This document shows positions 50,241 to 59,882 of a DNA stretch of 64,000 nucleotides, piece by piece; position 1 is the stretch's first letter, and each line of letters begins with the position of its first letter. Source of the DNA: Prevotella sp. (lineage in GTDB: Bacteria; Bacteroidota; Bacteroidia; Bacteroidales; Bacteroidaceae); contig JAFZIY010000015.1 of NCBI GenBank assembly GCA_017554105.1, positions 218,903 through 282,902 on the forward strand. Direction: 5' to 3'. A program made the translations under genes and the position numbers. The notes under the pieces are model-generated. The model was not told the DNA's origin. It worked only from the letters and a program-made list of their open reading frames with translations, and did not search any database.

Positions 50241-52820
50241 ATGACTAAACGACTTTCTTTTTCTTACATTCTATCATTTCTATTGTTGTGTGTTGCTATG
50301 CCGTCGATGGCACAGCAGTTCACACTCAGTGACAAGGGTTACTTCAACTGTGAGGGTGTTGACGTGATGGCATTCGACGACATCTATCCCGAAGGTCATC
50401 AGGGAGGAATCAGTGTCATTATGAATGGCCGACGCATAGTAACGAGCGGTGACATACGTCTTGAGGCAACTCCTGGACAGTGGCAGCCTCTGCCCAAGCA
50501 GTTGAAGCGTGAGGCGGCAGGCAATGTCATCAAGACCACGATGCAGTATCCTGACTCGGCACGTCACATGACGGGTTTCAACCCCATGATTTATCCCGAC
50601 TTGCACTTCACATACAGTGTGTCGCTCGAGAGCGTCGGCGATGCCATGCAGGTGACTGTCGATCTCGACAAACCTATTCCTGCGGAATATGCCGGCAAGG
50701 TGGGCTTTAACCTTGAGATATTCCCCGGATACGCTTTCGGGCAGCCGTGGATAATGGATAGTCAGTCAGGCGTATATCCGCGCCAGCCTAACTCTCCAAT
50801 GGAGTTCAGGAAGTCAAACCATGATATAAGCAAGTGGGACTATACCAATCCTAACCGTCCTGTGGCAGACCGTGATCACCTCATCGGCGAGGGATATAGT
50901 CCGATTGTTGCCGATGATATCATTGCGATGCCGTATGCGGAAGGACATAAGTTCACCACTTTCCCTGACGATGACCACAGTCGCATCACTATCGAGTCGC
51001 AGACAGGAACACTGAAACTCTATGACGGACGAATGAACCACAATAACGGATGGTTCGTATTGCGCACAGAGATACAGCCGGGAGTGACCAAGGGAGCAGT
51101 GAAATGGATACTTCGTCCAAGCATCGTCAAAGGATGGCGCCATAAGGCGGTGGTACAGACATCGCAGGTGGGATATCATCCGAAGCAGCAGAAGGTGGCA
51201 GTGATAGAACTCGATGTCAAGGACACTCCAGGTGCAACAGCCCGTCTGATGCGCATTGACGCTGACGGAGAGCACCTCGTGAAGACTCTCTCCACGTCGC
51301 AATGGGGTAATTTCCTGAGATATAAGTATCTTAAGGCAGACTTCAGTGATGTCAGTGAGACAGGTCTTTACCGTGTTGACTATGGCGAGTCGCGGTCACC
51401 GCTGTTCCGCATTGCCAGCGATGTCTATGACCGTGGTGTGTGGCAGCCCGTGATAGAGTATTTCCTTCCTGTGCAGATGTGCCATATGCGTGTCAGCGAG
51501 AAATACCGAGTGTGGCATGATGCGTGCCACATGGACGATGCCTTGATGGCTCCAGCGCATAATCATATCGATGGCTATAACCAGAATGCAAGCGACTATG
51601 GCAGGTATAAGGCTGGCGAGAAGGTGCCTGGCGTGAATATCGGAGGCTGGCATGATGCTGGTGACTATGACCTGCGCATCGAGTCTCAGGCAGGAGAATC
51701 GTACATCCTTACCCTCGCCTATGAGTTGTTCCACCCTGAGATAGACGTTACGAGCATCGACCAGACGAAGCACGTTACGGAGATTCACCAGCCTGACGGC
51801 AAGAACGACATCTTACAGCAGGTGGAGAACGGTGCACTGACCGTAGTGGCAAGTTATAAGGCACTGGGCCGTCTCTATCGTGGTATCATCTGTAACCAAC
51901 TCCGTCAGTACGTGCTTTTAGGTGATGCGGCATCGATGACCGATGGCATTGCCGGTAACGACGATGACCGTTGGATATATACTGAGAACAACCCGATGCG
52001 AGAGATTCAGACAGCAGGACAGTTGGCTGCTATCGCCCGTGTCTTGAGAGGATATAATGACGGTCTTGCCAGCGAGTGTCTTTACATTGCGCGTGACGTT
52101 TTCAAGCAGCATAAAGACAATGGCATGAAGACAGAAAACGTGATGGCGCGTCGTTATGGCACCGGTATGCTGCTGCAGGCGGCGGTGGAACTCTATCTCA
52201 CAACAGGCGAGAAAGAGTATGAGGACTTCCTGCTCGACAACCAGCAGATGCTCATAGACAACATCGAGCGCACGGCATGGTTTGCGGCACGCGCCGAGCA
52301 ACGCTTCGCAGCGATGAAAGGCAACAAGAAGGCACAGGGCTTCAGCAAGGCGTTCCGCGAGTCATTGGCAAGATATAACAAGAGCATCACGGAACAGGCT
52401 GGCGAGACACCGTATGGAGTACCATATCGTCCTGCGATATGGGGAGCAGGATGGGACATACAGTCGTTCGCCTTCCGTCACTATTTCCTTGCCTCTGCCT
52501 ACCCCGATATCGTTGATGCGGCACCGGTGATGAATGCCCTCAACTTCGTTCTGGGATGTCATCCCGGAAGTAATCAGGCCTCGTTTGCATCAGGAGTGGG
52601 CACACAGTCGGCAACGACAGCATATGGTGTAAACCGCGCCGACTGGTCATATATCCCTGGTGGAGTGGTTTCGGGCACGGCACTTATCCGTCCCGACTTC
52701 CCCGAACTCCTTGAGTTCCCGTTCTTATGGCAGCAGACGGAATACTGTCTTGGCGGTGCATCCTCGCATTATATGTTCATTACGTTGGCTGCAAAGGAGT
52801 TACTCAAGGGGAAACACTAA
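50241..52820 (+). CDS. Secreted GH9 endoglucanase-type enzyme
   Basis: 859 residues from the Met at 50241 (also possible: 50229 or 50184); the choice gives a signal peptide ending near SMAQ. An N-terminal beta region of about 270 residues has no recognised family. An Ig-like CelD_N domain and the (alpha/alpha)6 GH9 domain then follow. Catalytic Asp are in GWHDAGDYD (near residue 475), and the acid Glu is in QQTEYCLGGAS near the C-terminus. It likely cleaves beta-1,4-glucan, xyloglucan or similar chains. It faces the GH105 gene and converges with GH3. Confidence 0.85.
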   Translation: MTKRLSFSYILSFLLLCVAMPSMAQQFTLSDKGYFNCEGVDVMAFDDIYPEGHQGGISVIMNGRRIVTSGDIRLEATPGQWQPLPKQLKREAAGNVIKTTMQYPDSARHMTGFNPMIYPDLHFTYSVSLESVGDAMQVTVDLDKPIPAEYAGKVGFNLEIFPGYAFGQPWIMDSQSGVYPRQPNSPMEFRKSNHDISKWDYTNPNRPVADRDHLIGEGYSPIVADDIIAMPYAEGHKFTTFPDDDHSRITIESQTGTLKLYDGRMNHNNGWFVLRTEIQPGVTKGAVKWILRPSIVKGWRHKAVVQTSQVGYHPKQQKVAVIELDVKDTPGATARLMRIDADGEHLVKTLSTSQWGNFLRYKYLKADFSDVSETGLYRVDYGESRSPLFRIASDVYDRGVWQPVIEYFLPVQMCHMRVSEKYRVWHDACHMDDALMAPAHNHIDGYNQNASDYGRYKAGEKVPGVNIGGWHDAGDYDLRIESQAGESYILTLAYELFHPEIDVTSIDQTKHVTEIHQPDGKNDILQQVENGALTVVASYKALGRLYRGIICNQLRQYVLLGDAASMTDGIAGNDDDRWIYTENNPMREIQTAGQLAAIARVLRGYNDGLASECLYIARDVFKQHKDNGMKTENVMARRYGTGMLLQAAVELYLTTGEKEYEDFLLDNQQMLIDNIERTAWFAARAEQRFAAMKGNKKAQGFSKAFRESLARYNKSITEQAGETPYGVPYRPAIWGAGWDIQSFAFRHYFLASAYPDIVDAAPVMNALNFVLGCHPGSNQASFASGVGTQSATTAYGVNRADWSYIPGGVVSGTALIRPDFPELLEFPFLWQQTEYCLGGASSHYMFITLAAKELLKGKH

Positions 52821-52824
52821 AAAA

Positions 52825-52854
52825 GCAACTTGTAGGGACGCCCCTACAAGTTGC
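52825..52854. terminator. Bidirectional terminator between GH9 and GH3 genes
   Basis: A 13-bp perfect stem (GCAACTTGTAGGG at 52825-52837, complement at 52842-52854) with a 4-nt loop, preceded by an A-tract. Confidence 0.8.
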
Positions 52855-52877
52855 CAATAGATAAAATTGCTCTTATA

Positions 52878-55118
52878 TTATAAAGTGGTTTTATCGGTCA
52901 GTCTTATGTCTGTTGAAGAGGTGCCGACGTAGATTGTGGCAGCACCTTTCTCCAGTTCCCAGTCATTGGCGATGACGTTCCAGTGCTGGAGGTCGCGGTG
53001 GTCGATGGTAACCTCCACTTTCTTGCTTTTGCCTTTTGCTATTGCGATGCGCTTGAATCCTTTCAGTTCTTTCTTAGGACGCTCTATCTTAGAGTCAGGA
53101 CGTGACACATATACCTGTGCCACCTCTTCAGTGTCGTGTTTGCCAGTGTTCTTTATCTTGAACGACACCTTCACGTCACCATTGCCATCGGTCTTCACCG
53201 AAAGGTCGGAATAGTCGAGGGTGGAGTAGGAGAGACCGAAGCCGAAAGGATACTTCACCTGTACGTTCTTTGTCTCATACCATCGGTAGCCCACAAGGAT
53301 GTCCTCTTTATAGTCCGCCACAGGACCAGCCTGTTGTGTCCCACCTTTCTGTCGGTTCACGAGATTCACGAAGACGTCGCCGTCGTTACCCTCAATCTTC
53401 TGTGGGTATACGCCAAGCGAGTAGGCGGGATTGTCTTCCAAAGCCAGAGGAATAGAGAACGGCAACTTTCCAGATGGCGACACCTTGCCGGTAAGTACAT
53501 CGGCGAGGGCATTGCCACCTTCGGAGCCATTGAACCATGACATGAGCAACGACTTCGACAGTGGCTCTATCTGGCGCATGTCAACAGGACCGCCAGAGAC
53601 AATCACCGTAACTACGTTGGGATTGGCAATGACGATGCGTTCTGCCACCTTGTCCTGCCCCATAGGCAACTGCAGCGACTGACGGTCGGAACCTTCTGTC
53701 TCCACTTCGCGACCTGTTCCAGCGAAGAATAATACGAGGTCGGCATCAGTCGCCACCTTCACAGCCTCCTCAATGAGTTCGTTGTCGGGTTCCTGCCATG
53801 GTGTGAGACGTTTGAAGCGCATCTCACGCTCGAAACTCTTGTACCCCTGGGCATACACCACCTCTGCCTTACCCTCGAAAGCCTTGCGTATGCCTTCCAG
53901 GGGAGTCACCTCGTAGAGAGTCTTCACTCCGGCGCCGACGCCTCCTTGTGCCGTCTTAGTGTCAGCCATGGCACCGATGACGGCGATGCGTTTTACCTTG
54001 GAAGTGTCAATAGGAAGAAGGTCGGTGTTCTTAAGCATCACGATGGAACGTTTCGCTACCTCGTATGCTATTTTCTGCTGAGCCGGTTGCGATGTCATCT
54101 CCTTGTTGGCAACATCCGCTGGTATTGGCTTTATTGCGAGGCGCACCCGTAACAATTCGCGTACGCGCTCATTAATCACGGAGTCACTGACGACACCCGC
54201 CTTCACGGAGTCGAGCAATGCCTCGCCAAGGAAGTTCTTTCCAGGCATCTCAACGTTGAGGCCGGCACTGACAGCATCCACCGTACTGTGTGTTCCTCCC
54301 CAGTCGGAGATGACAATACCCTTGAATCCCCACTGCTGGCGCAGGATGGTGTTCTCCAGTTCGTAGTTCTCCGAGCACCACCTGCCATTCACCTTATTAT
54401 ATGCCGCCATCACTCCGAAAGCACCCGCATCTTCAACAGCGCGCTGGAAGGGTAGGAGATAAATCTCGCGTAGTGCACGCGGTGATACCTTGGCATCCAC
54501 TTGACCACGGAAATTCTCCTGATTGTTCACGGCATAATGCTTCAGGCACGCTGCCGTTCCCTGTTCCTGCATTCCACGGGTATATCCTACGGCAAGTGAG
54601 GCACTCAGCACAGGGTCCTCGCTGAAATACTCATAGGTCCTTCCTCCAGTAGGAATGCGCTGAATGTTGATAGCCGGTCCCAGCATCATGTCCTTTCCTC
54701 GCAGTCGTGCCTCTATGCCCATGGCCTTTCCATAGTCGTATGCCATGTCGTAACTCCATGTGGCTGCGAGTGCTGAGCCTGTGGGGAAATAGGTTGCCGA
54801 GTCGGTGGTCAGTCCTGCCGAGTTCCAACTGTGCGGTTCCATCTCCTCACGTATTCCGAACGGTCCGTCGGCATACTCTATGTCGGGGATGCCTAACCGC
54901 GGTACACCTGCCGACGAGAACATGTTCTTGCCATGAAGCATCTCCACCTTCTCCTCAAGAGTCATCTTGCTGATAATGCTTTCGATGGAGTCTTCCCACT
55001 GTATCAGTGTTGCTTGTGAACGATTGTTACCCGACGCCTTTGTCGTACATGCTGTGAATACCATCAGGATGACGAGTGAGAAGGTCATCATAATGGTTTT
55101 CTTCTTCTTCAGTTCCAT
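52878..55118 (-). CDS. GH3 beta-glucosidase-type lipoprotein
   Basis: 746 residues from the Met at 55118, where the lipoprotein signal begins; 47 upstream codons run through divergent promoter sequence. The lipobox is FTAC (Cys24). The TIM-barrel GH3 domain has its nucleophile Asp in IVISDWGGTHS. The alpha/beta sandwich with VFFAGTGREVETEG and a C-terminal fibronectin-III-like domain complete the usual order. It should release terminal beta-glucosyl or xylosyl residues. It is divergent from the hybrid two-component regulator. Confidence 0.88.
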   Translation of the reverse strand: MELKKKKTIMMTFSLVILMVFTACTTKASGNNRSQATLIQWEDSIESIISKMTLEEKVEMLHGKNMFSSAGVPRLGIPDIEYADGPFGIREEMEPHSWNSAGLTTDSATYFPTGSALAATWSYDMAYDYGKAMGIEARLRGKDMMLGPAINIQRIPTGGRTYEYFSEDPVLSASLAVGYTRGMQEQGTAACLKHYAVNNQENFRGQVDAKVSPRALREIYLLPFQRAVEDAGAFGVMAAYNKVNGRWCSENYELENTILRQQWGFKGIVISDWGGTHSTVDAVSAGLNVEMPGKNFLGEALLDSVKAGVVSDSVINERVRELLRVRLAIKPIPADVANKEMTSQPAQQKIAYEVAKRSIVMLKNTDLLPIDTSKVKRIAVIGAMADTKTAQGGVGAGVKTLYEVTPLEGIRKAFEGKAEVVYAQGYKSFEREMRFKRLTPWQEPDNELIEEAVKVATDADLVLFFAGTGREVETEGSDRQSLQLPMGQDKVAERIVIANPNVVTVIVSGGPVDMRQIEPLSKSLLMSWFNGSEGGNALADVLTGKVSPSGKLPFSIPLALEDNPAYSLGVYPQKIEGNDGDVFVNLVNRQKGGTQQAGPVADYKEDILVGYRWYETKNVQVKYPFGFGLSYSTLDYSDLSVKTDGNGDVKVSFKIKNTGKHDTEEVAQVYVSRPDSKIERPKKELKGFKRIAIAKGKSKKVEVTIDHRDLQHWNVIANDWELEKGAATIYVGTSSTDIRLTDKTTL

Positions 55119-55361
55119 AGATAAAAAGGTCATGTAAAAGTAAAGATTGATGATTGAAAATACTTTCGGAGTGTAAAAATACGATAAATAACCGAACGGC
55201 ACCACACAAAGCCGTATTAAATTTTCGCCGTTAAGTGTTTTTAATCTATTTAGGCACATTTATGATACAAAAGGGAAAGGAAATGAAGGGAAGAAAGAAA
55301 AAAACGATACAAAAAAGCATGTTTTTATGAATAAAAGATGACATACAAGAAGGTTTTTGAT

Positions 55362-55369
55362 TATATTTG
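55362..55369 (+). promoter_or_regulatory. TATATTTG box before hybrid two-component regulator
   Basis: TATATTTG, 34 bp before the start codon of the regulator. A TTTG partner at 19-20 bp was not found. Confidence 0.45.
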
Positions 55370-55402
55370 CAGTAGAAAAAATCAAACACTACACTTACAC
55401 TT

Positions 55403-58400
55403 ATGAGAAGACTCTTCCTGACACTGCTGGTGCTCTGTTCTGCCTTCATAGTGAATGCGTACGGACTATATCAGTTCAAGAACGTTGACGTGAAGAACGG
55501 ACTCTCTGACAACTACGTCAGGGAGATAACACGCGATTCATACGGTTTTATGTGGTTTGCCACCATCAATGGACTGAGCAGGTATGACGGGTATGTATTC
55601 AAGAACTACACATTGCGGGGACAGGGAACGAACAACGACTTCTTCCATGTTCAGGAGAGTGCCGACAATACTCTTTGGGTAAGTTCAACAAACAAGGTAT
55701 ATACATACGATAGGAAGAGCGACTCTATATCCGACAATGCAAAGGTTGTTTTCTCGAAGATTGGAATAAACGAGGATGTCAGAAGGGTGTATGTTGACGA
55801 CATGAAAAACCTGTGGGTGATAGCCAGTCACTCATTATATCATTATAATTTCAAGGAGAAGAAACTGTCTTCAACAAGCATGCAGGGCAAGGAATCGATA
55901 GTGGATATCACGTCGCGACAGGGACTCACCATGTTGATAACATCCGATGGAAACATCTATCGGGCTGACCCTAACAACGGTAAACTGCAACTGGAGAACA
56001 ATACCGAGATATCCACATACACAAGATATGTCCATGCCTATCTCGACACGAAACAGCAATTGTGGATTTACACCTCCCACTCCTCGGCACAACGTCCTAA
56101 GTGCTACTCCACGACAGACCATGTGTGGGTAGAGAATGCCATGACGAAACTATTGGACAACTGGGTGATAACATCAATGATTGACGACTCCGACGGCAAT
56201 CTATGGGTGGGAACGGAGAATGAGGGAGCGTATATCTGTCAGATAATGCCACCTGTCTCATCGCAACGCATTGATGCTTTTTCATCGTTAGGAAGCCATA
56301 TCAACTGTTTCTATTTGGACAATGATAATACGATGTGGTTGGGCTCGGCAAAACTCGGAGTGGCATACACCAATCTCGGAAACACGCTGTTCCGCATGGT
56401 AAGCACCGGAGACTATGAGGATGTCAGTTGCATCACCGAAGATGACAGCGGAAACCTCTGGATAGGATTCGACGGAGGAGGAGTGGCGATGAAGTCGTCA
56501 CAGGGTGCGGTGACTGTATATAACCAGCAGAATGGGAAGATAATGTCGGACATCGTCACCTGCATGACCTTTGACAGTAAGCAACGCCTATGGATGGGCA
56601 CATACGGCGAGGGCGTCGCTTTAATGCAGAACGGAGTGTTTCGCAAAGTGGAAACAACGGGGAAGGCAGACAATAGGAAGAATTACGTGAAATGCATCAC
56701 TGCCGATGATGAGGGGAATATATGGTACGGCACGATAGATGTCGGATTGGTAAGACTGAGGGAGGATGGCAGCACCATGGTATTCGGTCCTGACAATACC
56801 GAACTGAAATCGAGCAGTGTACTTAGTCTTGCCACAGACAAATCGAATAGCCTGTACGTCGGCACGAGTGATGGATTCCATGTCTATGACCTCAAGAAAC
56901 AGAAATTCGTTACCACGAAGGAACTCACAGAGAAGGTGGGTAGAGAGTATATCACCTCTATTCTCGTCGATTCCAGGAACTTCGTGTGGATAGGAACACG
57001 CAACGGCATATGGGTGTATCGGCCACAAAACAATGAACTGACGAATATCACTGAGAAGGACGGACTGTCAAATACCTATATCCGCTCTATTGTGGAGGAT
57101 AAGTACAACAACGTGTGGATAAGCACCGACAACGGCATCACATGTATTACCTATCTCCAGTCATCCGATAACAGTTTTACGTGCACCCCGTTCTTTGACG
57201 AGGACGGATTACGACAGGCATCGTTCTTCAATGATGCGTCGTGCGCCACACACGACGGCAAGTGCCTCATAGGCAGTTTCAAGGGGTATCTGGAGATAAA
57301 CCCCAAGCATGGTCTCTCATGCGACAATAACAGGGAAGTGGTGTTTACCACCCTCTATATCAAGGGAAAGGAAGAAACAGTGAACGGGGAGAACGGCATA
57401 CTGAGGGAGAATATCCAGTTGACAAAGAGAATAGAAGTGCCGTACAACACAAACTTCTCGCTCACGGTGTCGGCAATGAATCACACGCTGACACAGAAGA
57501 TAAAGTATGCTTACAGGATAAAAGGACAGGGAGAGGAATGGAATATAGCGCCTGATAATAACATCTATTTCTTCAGTATGCCTTCAGGAGAGCATCAACT
57601 CGAAGTGAAAGCAATAACACCGGGAAATGATAATGGCAAGATATCGACGCTCACAATCGTCATTCCACCTCCTTTCTGGCGTTCCACATGGGCACAACTG
57701 CTTTATGCAGCACTATTGGCGGGAGGTATAGCATTATATGTTCTGCGCCTGAAGAAGAAACAGGCAGAGAAGATGGAGCGTGAGAAGGAGAAACTGAAGA
57801 TAACACAGCAGTATGAGATGGAGGAGAACAAGATAAGATTCTTCACTAATATCAGCCATGACCTCAAGACACCGCTTACACTGATCATCGCACCGCTGGA
57901 GAAAGTACTCGGAGAGAGTCACGACAAGTCGATAAAGAAAGAACTTGAGGTGGCATGGCGTAATGCCAAGATATTGCTTGATGAGATTACACAACTTCTT
58001 GATTTCAGGAAGATTGACGTGGGAGCAGAGAAACTGCACACCTTCCATGGAGATATGGTTCCGTTCTTGCAAAAGACGGTACAGGGATTCAGTCAGTATG
58101 CGCAGTCAAAGAACATCACCCTAAATACAAAGATAAACGTCTCGTCAATGGAGATGGACTTCGATGAGAATAAGATGAGGCGCATTATCATGAACCTGCT
58201 ATCTAACGCATATAAGTATAACAGACAGAACGGAACGGTGGAGGTGACACTGAACAGGCAGACACTGAACGGCAAGGAACAGATGGTGATGCAGGTGGCC
58301 GATACGGGTATTGGAATATCAAACAAGAACAAGAAGCATATCTTCGATAGGTTCTATCAGGAAAAGGCTGAAGAGGACTCCGAATACATAGGGAGCGGCA

Positions 58401-59353
58401 TCGGACTGCATATCGTGAAGGAATATGTGGAACTGCACAATGGTGAGATAAGTGTCAAGGATAATCACCCGCAGGGAACGGTGTTCACTGTGGTCATACC
58501 TATAACATCAACAGCGACAAGTGCCGTCGCTGCCCTTAAGAGTGAGGAGAATGTTGAAGATGTCAATGTCTCTCAACCAAAAGAAGAACAAGACACAACG
58601 CCCACGATACTTATCGTTGAAGATAACGAGGATTCGAGATTGTTCTTGCAGAGGAGTCTTTCTACGGAGTATAACATCATCATGGCAGAGAACGGAAAAG
58701 AAGCGCTGGAGATGATGAAGGAACGCGATGTCAATCTCGTGGTGACCGACATAATGATGCCTGTGATGAATGGTCTTGAACTGTGCAGCCGTATAAAGAA
58801 CGACATCCTCTTCTCGCACATACCGGTGATAATGCTTACGGCAAAGTCAACAGAGGAGAACATCGTGGCAGGACTGAAGGATGGGGCTGATGAGTACATC
58901 ACTAAACCATATTCTCTCAATATCCTGAAACTGAGGATAAAGAAGATACTGCAATGGTCGGAGGACAACCATAAGCAGATAGCACATGGAATAGCCATTG
59001 AGCCGAGTAAGATAACCGTTAGTTCACTCGATCAGGACCTTATTACAAAGGCGATACAGGAAGTGGAGAAGAACATGCAAGATCCCGATTTCTCTGTGGT
59101 ACAACTCAGTCAGGCAGTGGGAATGACAAGAGGACATCTCTACAAGAAATTGATGGCTATAACAGGAAAGTCGCCTATTGAGTTCATGAGGATAATAAAA
59201 CTGAAACGAGGACACAGCCTACTTGAGCAGGGAAAGACTAATATATCGGAGGTGGCTTTCCTCGTGGGATATTCAAGTAAGCAATTCTCACGCTATTTCA
59301 AAGAAGAGTATGGTTGTCTGCCATCAGAATTCCTCAGGAAAAACAAAGAATAA
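55403..59353 (+). CDS. Hybrid two-component system regulator (HTCS)
   Basis: 1316 residues with a signal peptide (1-19). About 600 residues of periplasmic Reg_prop beta-propeller repeats (frequent WIGT/LWIG motifs) and a Y_Y_Y domain (about 680-755) lead to one membrane helix (about 762-785). HisKA follows with phospho-His819 (FTNISHDLKTPL). Next come an ATPase domain (NLLSNAYKYN, then DTGIGI), a receiver (phospho-Asp1116 in TDIMMP) and an AraC-type helix-turn-helix (about 1215-1316). It senses an oligosaccharide in the periplasm and activates CAZyme genes. The neighbours GH3, GH9 and GH105-DUF2264 are the likely targets. Confidence 0.95.
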   Translation: MRRLFLTLLVLCSAFIVNAYGLYQFKNVDVKNGLSDNYVREITRDSYGFMWFATINGLSRYDGYVFKNYTLRGQGTNNDFFHVQESADNTLWVSSTNKVYTYDRKSDSISDNAKVVFSKIGINEDVRRVYVDDMKNLWVIASHSLYHYNFKEKKLSSTSMQGKESIVDITSRQGLTMLITSDGNIYRADPNNGKLQLENNTEISTYTRYVHAYLDTKQQLWIYTSHSSAQRPKCYSTTDHVWVENAMTKLLDNWVITSMIDDSDGNLWVGTENEGAYICQIMPPVSSQRIDAFSSLGSHINCFYLDNDNTMWLGSAKLGVAYTNLGNTLFRMVSTGDYEDVSCITEDDSGNLWIGFDGGGVAMKSSQGAVTVYNQQNGKIMSDIVTCMTFDSKQRLWMGTYGEGVALMQNGVFRKVETTGKADNRKNYVKCITADDEGNIWYGTIDVGLVRLREDGSTMVFGPDNTELKSSSVLSLATDKSNSLYVGTSDGFHVYDLKKQKFVTTKELTEKVGREYITSILVDSRNFVWIGTRNGIWVYRPQNNELTNITEKDGLSNTYIRSIVEDKYNNVWISTDNGITCITYLQSSDNSFTCTPFFDEDGLRQASFFNDASCATHDGKCLIGSFKGYLEINPKHGLSCDNNREVVFTTLYIKGKEETVNGENGILRENIQLTKRIEVPYNTNFSLTVSAMNHTLTQKIKYAYRIKGQGEEWNIAPDNNIYFFSMPSGEHQLEVKAITPGNDNGKISTLTIVIPPPFWRSTWAQLLYAALLAGGIALYVLRLKKKQAEKMEREKEKLKITQQYEMEENKIRFFTNISHDLKTPLTLIIAPLEKVLGESHDKSIKKELEVAWRNAKILLDEITQLLDFRKIDVGAEKLHTFHGDMVPFLQKTVQGFSQYAQSKNITLNTKINVSSMEMDFDENKMRRIIMNLLSNAYKYNRQNGTVEVTLNRQTLNGKEQMVMQVADTGIGISNKNKKHIFDRFYQEKAEEDSEYIGSGIGLHIVKEYVELHNGEISVKDNHPQGTVFTVVIPITSTATSAVAALKSEENVEDVNVSQPKEEQDTTPTILIVEDNEDSRLFLQRSLSTEYNIIMAENGKEALEMMKERDVNLVVTDIMMPVMNGLELCSRIKNDILFSHIPVIMLTAKSTEENIVAGLKDGADEYITKPYSLNILKLRIKKILQWSEDNHKQIAHGIAIEPSKITVSSLDQDLITKAIQEVEKNMQDPDFSVVQLSQAVGMTRGHLYKKLMAITGKSPIEFMRIIKLKRGHSLLEQGKTNISEVAFLVGYSSKQFSRYFKEEYGCLPSEFLRKNKE

Positions 59354-59430
59354 TCGTTTCATATCTCCATAGAAAACCACATTGCAAGTACATTAAAAAG
59401 GAAAGGCAGAAAAATAATTTCCATGTTTTA

Positions 59431-59462
59431 TTTGCATATTTCCCGAAAACAATGTACCTTTG
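59431..59462 (+). promoter_or_regulatory. Promoter of tRNA-Met
   Basis: TTTG (59431-59434), 20 bp, then TACCTTTG (59455-59462), 33 bp before the tRNA. It matches the consensus fully. Confidence 0.75.
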
Positions 59463-59495
59463 CACCCGCAATGTCGCCTACGTGCAGCATTCACC

Positions 59496-59569
59496 GGACT
59501 TGTAGCTCAGTTGGTTAGAGCAACAGACTCATAATCTGGAGGTCCCAGGTTCAAGCCCTGGCTGGTCCA
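59496..59569 (+). tRNA. tRNA-Met (CAT anticodon)
   Basis: A 74-nt cloverleaf. The acceptor is GGACTTG with CTGGTCC (one T-T mismatch at the sixth pair, one G-T), the D-stem is GCTC/GAGC, the anticodon loop is CTCATAA with anticodon CAT, and the T-arm is CCAGG-TTCAAGC-CCTGG. The discriminator base is A, and no CCA is encoded. CAT can also serve tRNA-Ile2 after lysidine change, but elongator Met fits best. Confidence 0.88.
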
Positions 59570-59882
59570 CTTCTGATTATCAAGCGGTTACAAGATTTGT
59601 AGCCGCTTTTTGTTTCCTCTCGGTGAAATTCAGGCGAAATTCGCGAGCCAAAAGTCAACTTATGAAATTCGGTGCAACACCTTGCAATATTATGGCATTT
59701 CTTGCAATTTCTTCATGCTATTCAAATAAATAGCTATATCTTTGTACCCGATTTTTACAATAAAACAGAAAAAATTGAAGAAAAATGAAAAAAGTTGGCG
59801 TTTCCGTAAAAAAACGATGGGTCTGAAGTGTCTTATATATAGACGTGCCTCATTAGAGGGGTGCAAATATGAATAGACTGAT
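59570..59882. other. 313-bp region downstream of tRNA
   Basis: After the tRNA comes a terminator-like hairpin (59583-59612). Direct words (GGTGAAATTCAGGCGAAATTC and similar) follow, without a gene. This kind of sequence commonly flanks tRNA integration sites in Bacteroidota, but no integrase is present. A GGGT (59819-59822) and TATATATA (59834-59841) stand before the sigma gene, with an 11-bp spacer. A 13-codon frame at 59785 is not supported. Confidence 0.5.
59583..59612 (+). terminator. Terminator after tRNA-Met
   Basis: AGCGGTTACA pairs with TGTAGCCGCT (one mismatch), followed by a T-tract (CTTTTTG), about 15 bp downstream of the tRNA. Confidence 0.65.

Noticed and set aside
59785-59826. 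13-codon frame upstream of an ECF sigma gene as leader peptide
   Set aside because: Too short, no repeated codons or stem-loops to suggest attenuation.
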